NCBI RefSeq assembly: GCF_000429305.1 | Contig: NZ_KE386880.1 | Span: forward strand, 99,215 to 163,214 | Direction: 5' to 3' | DNA length: 64,000 nt | Source: Desulfovibrio inopinatus DSM 10711 | GTDB lineage: Bacteria > Desulfobacterota > Desulfovibrionia > Desulfovibrionales > Desulfovibrionaceae | Shown here: one piece after another, positions 52,476-60,124 of the stretch | Position numbering within the stretch: position 1 is the first letter of the stretch | Layout of the letters: every line of letters begins with the position of its first letter | Notes under the pieces: generated by a model | The model's database searches: none | What the model saw: only the letters and a program-made list of their open reading frames with translations | Told to the model about the DNA's origin: nothing | Made by a program: the position numbers and the translations under genes

Positions 52476-53936
52476 TTATGCTTTTGCGTTCGGGTCGGCA
52501 TCCTGCCGTTTGGCTGCAAGCCGATAGTGAAGCATGCGAATGGAGATACCGAGTTGCTGGGCTGCTCGGGTTTTGTTCCCCGATGTCGCGAGCAACGCGG
52601 CATTGATATCGTCGTCAGTCGGCCGCGGTTTGCGTTTCGGTGCACGTCGTAACGTCGGTGCGGTATCGGGTACGGGAGAGGCTATGAGATCCGATCCCTC
52701 GAAAAAGCCGGCTATATGTTTGGGACGTAATTCCTGTGCATCGTGCATAACGGAAACCCATTCCATGGCGTTGCGTAACTCACGAACATTCCCAGGCCAA
52801 GAATGTGTGTGTAGAACATTTGCGGCGTCTATATCAATATCTGAAAATGATTTACCGCGTTTTTGGGAAAACGCCGTGAGAAACATACGCGCCAGAGGAA
52901 TGATATCATCCTGACGGTGACGAAGTGGAGGCACGACAATGCTCCCCACCCGGAGCCGATAGTAGAGATCACTTCGAAAAAGCCCCGCCTTAATGCGCTC
53001 GGTCAAATCGAGGTTCGTGGCGGCGATAATGCGAATGTCGGTCTTGATTTTGGTCAATCCTCCGACGCGATAAAACGCTTTCTCTTCAATGACGCGTAAC
53101 AATTTGGCTTGAAGCTCGACAGGGATCTCGCCGATTTCGTCGAGAAACAGCGTTCCGCCTTTGGCGAGATCGATCTTCCCCCGAGCGCCGCGAGTGGCAC
53201 TGCCGGTAAATGCACCGGCTTCGTACCCGAATAATTCACTTTCAAATAAATTGGCCGGAAGAGCTGCACAATTGATATCGACAAACGGTAAAGTTGTCTG
53301 TTCCTGACCATAATGGATGAGCTTCGCTACGATGTCTTTCCCGACGCCGGTTTCCCCCTGGATGAGTATAGGCAGGGTTCGGTCATCATGGTACCGCCTG
53401 GCTTGCGCGACAACATGCCACATAGCGTCGGAAAAAAAGCCGACATTGTCCAACCCCGCCTGTTTGGCAAGCAGACCGCGGAGTCTGGAGAGTTCGGCCT
53501 GGACATCGTGTGTTGCCGCAGCGACTTCTTCATCAAATTGTTTCGTCAGGCGGTCGTTTTCAGCCAAGAGCGACTGATGTTCGGCCACACGGTTCAATAC
53601 GGCGCCAAGCTCTTCCAGGTTGATCGGTTTGGTCAAGTAGTCATAGGCACCGGCACGCAAGGCTCCAATGGCAAGTTCAAGATCGGCGTGACCGGTATAG
53701 AGGACGACATCCGGCGATGTCGGACCGGGAAGCGCCGTAATGTCGCGCACCAACTCGATACCGGTTCGACCCGGCATAGAAATATCGGATAGGACCATAT
53801 CAAAGCCGTGGTTGCGGCACAGATTCAAGGCACGCATCGCATCGGAACAGGAAGAGACGGCATGGCCGAGCAATGTGAGATATTCGGCCAACGCGGAACG
53901 CGTTGCGTCGTCATCATCAACAAGAAGAATACGCAT
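52476..53936 (-). CDS. Sigma-54-dependent response regulator (NtrC family)
   Basis: From the ATG at 53936, preceded by GGCGGAGACC, this 486-residue protein has a receiver domain (LLVDDDD, acceptor Asp in [12 protein letters not shown]), a coiled linker, and an AAA+ domain with Walker A GETGVGKD. The sigma-54 contact loop reads GAFTGS instead of GAFTGA. A Walker [10 protein letters not shown] and a C-terminal Fis-type HTH ([16 protein letters not shown]) complete it. It overlaps or adjoins the kinase gene upstream, so the two form a pair. Being inside the operon, it probably controls it by binding the dyads upstream of fdhF. Confidence 0.92.
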   Translation of the reverse strand: MRILLVDDDDATRSALAEYLTLLGHAVSSCSDAMRALNLCRNHGFDMVLSDISMPGRTGIELVRDITALPGPTSPDVVLYTGHADLELAIGALRAGAYDYLTKPINLEELGAVLNRVAEHQSLLAENDRLTKQFDEEVAAATHDVQAELSRLRGLLAKQAGLDNVGFFSDAMWHVVAQARRYHDDRTLPILIQGETGVGKDIVAKLIHYGQEQTTLPFVDINCAALPANLFESELFGYEAGAFTGSATRGARGKIDLAKGGTLFLDEIGEIPVELQAKLLRVIEEKAFYRVGGLTKIKTDIRIIAATNLDLTERIKAGLFRSDLYYRLRVGSIVVPPLRHRQDDIIPLARMFLTAFSQKRGKSFSDIDIDAANVLHTHSWPGNVRELRNAMEWVSVMHDAQELRPKHIAGFFEGSDLIASPVPDTAPTLRRAPKRKPRPTDDDINAALLATSGNKTRAAQQLGISIRMLHYRLAAKRQDADPNAKA

Positions 53937-53953
53937 GATGGTCTCCGCCTTCT

Positions 53954-55060
53954 CTACCACGCTGCTGGCAGCACAACGCGTAACAGCGCGCCGCCTTCGG
54001 GACGATTTTCACAGGTGATGGAACCACCTGCCGCCTGAACAATTGTCTGAGCGATGGATAGGCCTAGCCCCATGGACGTCCCCGTTGATTTCGTGGAAAA
54101 AAAGGGTTCAAACACGCGATCTGTAAGTTTAGGATCAAATCCGGGGCCATTGTCGGCTACTGTCAATTCCACACGGTCCGCTTCCACGGGAATCACTCGA
54201 AGAGAAATGAATTTATGCGCGACAGAGGTATCGTCCAGGGCTTGCATAGCATTCGCCACAAGGTTTGCGACGAGTTCTTCGAATCGAATGCACGTGCCGA
54301 TCACTGGTGGAAGATGTGGAGCAATGTCGAGTTCGAGGGCGATGTCGCGGGCTCGAATCTGGTTGTTCATTAAAGATAGAGCAGCCTTGACGGCATCTCC
54401 AAGGTCGCACGGGTCGGAGGAACTTGCCTGGTTATGACGTAGATGTTCGCGCAAGTGGTTGACGATGGCGTCTATCCGGTCGACCTGCGCGGCAACATCA
54501 CGCAACATACGGGCAATTTCATTTCTTGGTGCATCAGGACGTTCGTCAAGGAGCAGTGCCGAGGCAACGAGTAGCCGGATAGCACTGAGCGGTTGATTGA
54601 TCTCGTGCGCAATCCCGCCGCCGATTACGGCCAGGGTCGTCACACGGCTGGCGCGTTCCATGGCTGCGCGGGCTTCGGCCAGTGTGGCTTCGGCCTGTCG
54701 TTGCGCGGTGATATCTCGTCCAACAGACTGATATTCTAATACATTCCCGTTGTCGTCGAAAATGGCTCGTGTGACATATTGCACATATCGCGTTCGTCCG
54801 TCCGGGCCGGTATAACTGGGTTCTGTGATGGCTTCCGGGTGTTCGGGAGACAGGGCAAAAACCTGACGAACGATATCATCACGTTCTTCAGGCAACAATA
54901 AGTCCTGAAAAGACGTGTTGAGCAATTCGTCACGGCTTATGTCGTAGAATCGGCAGAAGGCACTGTTCACGAAAGTTAACCGACCATCGGGACGAAATCG
55001 GCGGATAAGTTCGGTTTGATCTTCGACAACCGCACGATAAATGGCATCCGAGGGTGTCAT
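53954..55060 (-). CDS. Cytosolic PAS-domain histidine kinase
   Basis: The 368 residues show a PAS domain (about 10-120, with LTFVNSAFCRFYDISRDELL and a PAC tail YQSVGRDITAQRQAE). The dimerisation and phosphoacceptor helix follow with GGGIAHEINQPLSAI, then the ATPase domain with LVANAMQALDD (N box), NGPGFDP (G1) and GLGLSIAQTIVQAAGG (G2). There is no membrane segment, so the signal is intracellular, plausibly redox state, formate or hydrogenase status. It is followed after 17 bp by its probable partner regulator. Confidence 0.9.
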   Translation of the reverse strand: MTPSDAIYRAVVEDQTELIRRFRPDGRLTFVNSAFCRFYDISRDELLNTSFQDLLLPEERDDIVRQVFALSPEHPEAITEPSYTGPDGRTRYVQYVTRAIFDDNGNVLEYQSVGRDITAQRQAEATLAEARAAMERASRVTTLAVIGGGIAHEINQPLSAIRLLVASALLLDERPDAPRNEIARMLRDVAAQVDRIDAIVNHLREHLRHNQASSSDPCDLGDAVKAALSLMNNQIRARDIALELDIAPHLPPVIGTCIRFEELVANLVANAMQALDDTSVAHKFISLRVIPVEADRVELTVADNGPGFDPKLTDRVFEPFFSTKSTGTSMGLGLSIAQTIVQAAGGSITCENRPEGGALLRVVLPAAW

Positions 55061-55063
55061 CCG

Positions 55064-55588
55064 TTATGTCTCCCTGGAATATCCGGGTTCTGCCAATTGG
55101 CGTGCACTCTGTTGCCGTCGTGACCCGGCGACATGTTGCAGGTTTTCCTTGGTGAATACGCGTAGTGCGTCAGCGGGACAAACCGCAACACATGCCGGCG
55201 TGTCATGTCCGGAACACAGGTCACACTTATATGCAACGGGGAGCGCGTGCTCTCCGGCAACGAGTCCGATCTGCATTGCTCCTACGGGACAAACGGCCAA
55301 ACAGGCTTTACAACCACAACACAATGTACTGGTAATAGTGACGACGCGGCCATTCGAGGTCACCGCTCCGGTGGGACAGGCTGCGGCACAAGGAGCGTCT
55401 TCGCATTGCCGACATTGAATGGGGGCGGTGACACCAGCTTCCCGTATCAATGTGAGGCGTGGAGAAAATGGCAGGCTGTCTTCCATGGCCTGTCCCATGT
55501 CGTGCTTCATATGCGCGGCCACACAGGCGATTTCGCACGCCCGGCATCCGATACAGCGTGCTGGATCAGCCAGGACAAAGACATGCAT
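55064..55588 (-). CDS. Four-cluster ferredoxin-type electron transfer subunit (HycB-like), second copy
   Basis: The 174 residues have four [4Fe-4S] motifs in the HycB/HydN arrangement: CIGCRACEIAC, CRQCEDAPCAAACP, CCGCKACLAVCP and CDLCSGHDTPACVAVCP. It begins at the stop of the hydrogenase gene (1-bp overlap) and ends 3 bp before the kinase gene. It likely wires the hydrogenase to the other ferredoxin subunit and FdhF. The C-terminal tail after residue 150 is basic and Gln-rich. Confidence 0.9.
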   Translation of the reverse strand: MHVFVLADPARCIGCRACEIACVAAHMKHDMGQAMEDSLPFSPRLTLIREAGVTAPIQCRQCEDAPCAAACPTGAVTSNGRVVTITSTLCCGCKACLAVCPVGAMQIGLVAGEHALPVAYKCDLCSGHDTPACVAVCPADALRVFTKENLQHVAGSRRQQSARQLAEPGYSRET

Positions 55589-56982
55589 TATTCGTGACCC
55601 TCCGTGTCGTCGCCATAATGGGTATGCAACAACGTATGGGGACGATGCCCCAAGGGTTTCTCCAGAAAGTTTTCATAGAGCGCGACAACGGCCGGGTTTT
55701 TGTGGGAGGCGCGAACGGGCAATTCTTTGTCGTGTCGTTGCAGGCTCGCTCGTCGGCGCGCGATGGCGTCGGCTTTGTCGAGACCTGGCAACAATTTGGG
55801 TTGCCCTCCTCCGGCAACACATCCTCCGGTGCAGCACATCACTTCCATGAAATCGAAATCTGCCGTGCCGGTACGGACGGCTTCAAGCAACGGCCGTGCG
55901 TGGGCCAAGCCCGAAACAATTACGGCACGAATGGGCTTTCCGGCAATCTCCACCGTGGCACGGACCACTCCTTCGCCGGCTGGTGTAAATTTCACGCCGC
56001 TTTCACAGACGTCGTTACCGCTGGTCACAGCAATGGCCGTACGAAGTGCCGCTTCTGTGACACCGCCAGTGGCGCCGAAAATGGCTCCAGCACCGGAATA
56101 GAGTCCCATGGGGACATCAAAGGTTTCATCGGGAAGTGTTGTCAGATCAATACCGCGTTGTTTGAGCATGGCCGCGAGTTCGGTCACCGTCAAGACGGCG
56201 TCCACATCGCGTTCACCACTGGCATTCATCTCCGGGCGAGCGGCTTCAAATTTTTTGGCCGTGCATGGCATAATCGAGATGCTGGCAATATCTTTCGCGT
56301 CGATTCCGGCGAGTTGTGCACCGTAGGTCTTAAATAGTGCGCCAGCCATTTGTTGCGGAGATTTGCAACTTGAAAGGTGTGGCAAGAGATCGGGCCAGGT
56401 TGTTTCCACGGAGCGCACCCATCCGGGACAACATGAGGTGAACATGGGGAGTGGACCGCCCGATGCAACGCGCTCCAATAATTCGGTGGATTCTTCCATA
56501 ATGGTGACGTCAGCGGCAAAGACCGTATCATACACGGCGTCGAATCCCAGGCGTCGTAATGCCGCGGCTAACTGACCCGGCGTCAGCGTTCCGGGAGCCA
56601 GTCCGAATTCTTCGGCAATCGATGCGCGAACGGCGGGAGCGCACTGGACCATGGTCGTTTTCGATGGATCGGCGAGCATAGCGGCAACATCTTCTCGGTG
56701 GCTTTGGAAATGCGCTGCGAAAAGTGGAGAGGGGTCGTTCTCCGGCACACCTCTCGTACGACGTATGGTCGCCGGATCGAGGTCGATATCGTCAAAGGGC
56801 GAGAGAAATGCCGAACACATTTGTACGCATTGTCCACATATGACACATCGTGCCGTATCGATGCTCTGTGGTTCATGTTCATAACCGATAATCGCATCGA
56901 CTGGGCAGACGGACGCACAGCGGCGGCATCCTGTACACAGTGCGGGATCGATGGAAATGATGGGGGTGGACGTCATGACCAT
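55588..56982 (-). CDS. hydA: [FeFe]-hydrogenase catalytic subunit, short M2-type
   Basis: This enzyme reversibly oxidises H2. The 464 residues start with two [4Fe-4S] clusters (CTGCRRCASVCP and CVICGQCVQMC), followed by the H-cluster domain: L1 TSCCPGW (182-188, with proton-relay Cys184 and ligand Cys185), L2 MPCTAKKFE (238-246) and L3 with EVMCCTGGCVAGGGQP (380-395). All four H-cluster cysteines are present. There is no N-terminal [2Fe-2S] or His-type cluster and no signal peptide, so the enzyme is cytoplasmic. Flanking ferredoxin subunits and FdhF suggest a CO2 reductase complex like HydA2 of Acetobacterium woodii. Confidence 0.95.
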   Translation of the reverse strand: MVMTSTPIISIDPALCTGCRRCASVCPVDAIIGYEHEPQSIDTARCVICGQCVQMCSAFLSPFDDIDLDPATIRRTRGVPENDPSPLFAAHFQSHREDVAAMLADPSKTTMVQCAPAVRASIAEEFGLAPGTLTPGQLAAALRRLGFDAVYDTVFAADVTIMEESTELLERVASGGPLPMFTSCCPGWVRSVETTWPDLLPHLSSCKSPQQMAGALFKTYGAQLAGIDAKDIASISIMPCTAKKFEAARPEMNASGERDVDAVLTVTELAAMLKQRGIDLTTLPDETFDVPMGLYSGAGAIFGATGGVTEAALRTAIAVTSGNDVCESGVKFTPAGEGVVRATVEIAGKPIRAVIVSGLAHARPLLEAVRTGTADFDFMEVMCCTGGCVAGGGQPKLLPGLDKADAIARRRASLQRHDKELPVRASHKNPAVVALYENFLEKPLGHRPHTLLHTHYGDDTEGHE

Positions 56983-57566
56983 TCCTCTCCTGGTCTCGCG
57001 CCAGCTCCGGCTAAAGCCAAAGCTGCTTCGAGATTACGACGTTTCTTAATTTTTATAGGATCGACCAGGGTTAACGCCTGATTCGGGCACGCTGCCACAC
57101 ATGCCGGACCGGCTTCACGTTCATTGCACAGGTCGCATTTGCTTGCCAGGAGGGCTGGTTCGATAGAAAATTTTTCCGGATCGTCCGGATCAACAACACG
57201 CCGCATAGACGGCTGACCATTCTTCCAGACCGTCGCCATTTCCATGGCACCAACGGGACAGGCGGCAATACAGGTCTTGCATCCCACACAACGGTTTGCG
57301 TCAACGAGAACACCCGCGTCCGTGCGGCGTATGGCTGCATTGGGACAGACCGTAATGCAGGGGGCGTCTTCGCAATGTCGGCAGCCGACGGGAACACAGA
57401 CATGCTCGGCGCGAGTCAGGTAGAGGCGAGGCACCAGTGGGCCACGCAGGCTTCCCACTGTGGAGCCACTCGGAACATGGGCAGCGGCACAGGCCAATTC
57501 ACAGGCTCGACAACCGATACATTTGGCGGCAGTTGCCAGGATGAAGGGATTCAAACGTGGAGACAT
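56973..57566 (-). CDS. Four-cluster ferredoxin-type electron transfer subunit (HycB-like), first copy
   Basis: The 197 residues contain four [4Fe-4S] motifs: CIGCRACELAC, CRHCEDAPCITVCP, CVGCKTCIAACP and CDLCNEREAGPACVAACP. The start overlaps the fdhF end by 16 bp and the gene overlaps hydA by 10 bp, so synthesis is coupled to both catalytic subunits. It is probably the direct electron partner of the formate dehydrogenase. It differs from the second copy by an insert near 120-140. Confidence 0.92.
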   Translation of the reverse strand: MSPRLNPFILATAAKCIGCRACELACAAAHVPSGSTVGSLRGPLVPRLYLTRAEHVCVPVGCRHCEDAPCITVCPNAAIRRTDAGVLVDANRCVGCKTCIAACPVGAMEMATVWKNGQPSMRRVVDPDDPEKFSIEPALLASKCDLCNEREAGPACVAACPNQALTLVDPIKIKKRRNLEAALALAGAGARPGEEWS

Positions 57567-59647
57567 GACGTCTTCTCCTTGGCAGATGATGACGTTACCG
57601 TTTCGGCATCGTCGATTGGACGGAGTGCCACGGCGCAGACTTTAAACTGTGGCGTTCCGGCTAAGGGGTCGGCAGCGGACGTCGTGAGGATATTGGCCGA
57701 GCTTTCCGTAAAATGAAAGGACATGAAGACCAACCCTGGACGCACGCGACGCGTGACCCAGGCCCTGGCACGAACAGCGCCTCGGCGGGTACGAATCTCA
57801 ACACGGTCTTCGTCGATAATACCGTACGTTGCAGCATCGTTGGGATGGATTTCCACGCGCTCTTCGGGCCAGGTGCCGTCCAGGCCGAAACATCGTCGCG
57901 TCATGGTTCCGGTATGGTAATGCGCAACCACACGGCCCGTCGTGAGGGTCAACGGATACTCCGCATCGGGGAGTTCTGCTGGTTCCCGATACAAAAGCGG
58001 AACAAACCGTCCTCGCCCACGGGCACAACTTCCTACATGGAGAATCGGCGTTCCTGGATGAGATTCGCTCGGACATGGCCACTGTATGCCGTCCGATTCA
58101 AGCCGTTCATAGGTGATACCGGCGTGAGAGGGCGTGAGCAGGCGCATTTCGTTAAAGATATCCTCGGGCGTAGCATAGCGTTCGGAGCGACCGCGGCGGG
58201 CAAGCAGATCAGCCAGAATTTGCCAGTCAGGACGACTGTTTCCCACAGGAGAAATAGCTTGTCGAATGCGTTGCACGCGGCGTTCCGTACTCGTGAACGT
58301 TCCATCTTTTTCGGCGAAACTTGCGCCGGGTAAGACGACATCGGCAAGCTGCGCTGTTTCGGTGAGAAAGAGGTCTTGTACCACAAGAAAATCGAGATGT
58401 TTCAGGCAATGTTCCACATGAGAGACATCGGGGTCGCTCCGCATGGGATTTTCGCCAAAAACGAACAGTCCTTTAAGGGTGCCTTGCGCCATGGCATCCA
58501 GCATTCTGGGAATAGTCATACCGGGCGTTTTTGAAAGCGGAACACCCCATGCCGTTTCAAATGTCTTGCGGACAGCATCGTCTGTCACTGGCCGATAGCC
58601 GGTGAAGATATGGGGGAGCGTCCCCATATCGCACGACCCCTGTACGTTGTTCTGGCCGCGCAAAGGATTCACGCCGGTTTTCGGGCGACCGAGATTTCCG
58701 GTCAATAACGCCAGATTGGAAATAGACAACACATTGTTTGTCCCGGCGGTATGCTGGGTGATGCCCATGGTATAATAAAACGCCGTATTGGCGGATTTGC
58801 CAATAATCCGTGCAGCCTTGCGGATGTCATCTGCGGGAACATCGGCGATGGACGCGACAACATCGGGATCGAATTCCGACAGGCTTTCGCTAAAGGCGTC
58901 GAAATCTTCGGTCATCGCAGCAATTGCAGCAACATCGACCATACCGTCATCATACAGAACGCGCGCCATAGCAGAGAACACGGCGGTATCCGTTCCTGGG
59001 CGTAAACGCAACCAGACATCGGCATGACGAGCAAGATCGATTTCGCGAGGATCAATGACGATAAGTGATGCACCGTTGCGTTTCGCTTCCATCATGGCCA
59101 ACCCGATGACGGGGTGGCATTCGGTCGTGTTGGAGCCCGTGACACACATGCAATCACCGTGGCCCATATCTTCTATCTCCCGAATGGAATTCGTCATGGA
59201 GCCGCTTCCCAATGAGATGACCAGACCAGCCATCGTGGGGGCGTGTCAGAGCCTGGCACAGTGATCAATATTATTCGTTCCGAAACCGGCGCGAAGTAGT
59301 TTTTGAAAGAGGTAGTTTTCCTCGTTCGTACAACGGGCGCTGCTCAATCCGGCGACTGCATCGGAACCGTTTTGTGCGACAATGGAGGACAGCTTGTGGA
59401 TTACAAGGTCCATTGCATCGTCCCATGAAGCAGGAAGGAGATGTCCATTATGGCGAATAAGGGGTGTTTTCAGCCGGTCGGCATGGTGGACAAAATCAAA
59501 TCCATATCGGCCTTTGGAGCAGAGGGCGCCGTGGTTCACCGACGATTCCGGCCCAGGAGAAACACTCACAATGCGGTCGTTCTCAACATGTAATGAAAGG
59601 GAGCATCCGACACCGCAGTACGGACAGATTGTGGTGATTTGTTGCAT
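57551..59647 (-). CDS. fdhF: Formate dehydrogenase FdhF, selenocysteine-containing molybdo/tungsto-bis-MGD enzyme
   Basis: Start ATG 59647 follows GGAGGTGGTC. An in-frame TGA at 59246-59248 (codon 134) sits in HCARL-U-HAPT, matching the selenocysteine of E. coli FdhF (HCARV-U-HGPS). Reading through gives 698 residues against 715 in E. coli. The N-terminal cluster motif is CPYCGVGC with CSKGRYG further on, and later PLRGQNNVQGSCDMG and TTGRVVAHYHTGTMTRR are typical of the family. It interconverts formate and CO2, binding two molybdopterin guanine dinucleotides. No signal peptide is present, so it is cytoplasmic. It heads the operon; the next gene encodes a HycB-like partner. Confidence 0.95.
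59216..59248 (-). promoter_or_regulatory. UGA selenocysteine codon and SECIS hairpin of fdhF
   Basis: On the minus strand the TGA (59248-59246) is followed 11 nt later by GATGGC-TGGTCTG-GTCATC. The stem has six pairs (one G-U) and the loop holds GGTCTG, the same GGUCU apical sequence as in the E. coli fdhF SECIS. Placement right after the UGA fits SelB-dependent decoding. Confidence 0.88.
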
Positions 59648-59659
59648 GACCACCTCCAA

Positions 59660-59675
59660 GCATAGGATATGCCAC
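59660..59675 (-). promoter_or_regulatory. Possible sigma-54 promoter of the fdhF operon
   Basis: TGGCATATCCTATGC on the minus strand has the GG and GC elements in correct -24/-12 spacing. It lies about 90-130 bp from the dyads, a normal activator distance. However, the predicted transcript would start at the very edge of the ATG and exclude the ribosome binding site, which argues against it or for a leaderless mRNA. Position is approximate to a base. Confidence 0.35.
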
Positions 59676-59761
59676 ATTCTCGTAGATGTGTATGGTTTTT
59701 TATTTTGTAAAAGCAGTATGATATGGGATTGAGATGCGGAGTATGGACATCGTTGCCAAGA

Positions 59762-59805
59762 ATTGCACGCAATGATTGCGTGCAATAGGAGTATTTGCGT
59801 GCAAT
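59762..59805. promoter_or_regulatory. Three 12-bp dyads upstream of fdhF, likely activator sites
   Basis: ATTGCACGCAAT (59762-59773), ATTGCGTGCAAT (59775-59786) and TTTGCGTGCAAT (59794-59805) each show ATTGC-NN-GCAAT symmetry. The first two also form a perfect 25-bp palindrome about G59774. They lie 115-158 bp upstream of fdhF, as expected for upstream sites of the NtrC-type regulator encoded in the same operon. Confidence 0.75.
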
Positions 59806-60124
59806 AAAATTGATGTTTGCGAATATCTCAGGATTGTGTGCATTCCGACTTTTTACGCACTCAAATTTCTTATTACCATCGTTGTAGAATTATTGTGTCG
59901 TCCTACACCGTCTTTTTTTGCATATCGTGAACGATTTTCATACTATCATAAGAGACTTTGTGTGCGAAAGCTCATGAGAATTATTCGTTTGAAAGATTGT
60001 CTTGTGATACTCCAGAACTGCCTTTGCGTTTTATACCGTTGAAGAAATTGTTCATTGTGACATTTGGCGTGGAGTATGTTATTTTCCCATCCTCTGAGGT
60101 CCTCGTTTTTTCATGGAGGGACAA

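Larger units (their letters stand above)
59648..60124. other. Divergent region between fdhF operon and vgrG
   Basis: Holds the three activator dyads (59762-59805), a possible sigma-54 promoter next to fdhF and the vgrG promoter. No gene is supported. Confidence 0.6.

Noticed and set aside
59246-59647. fdhF read as a short protein ending at TGA
   Set aside because: The TGA is at the selenocysteine position and the protein continues in frame with full FdhF similarity.
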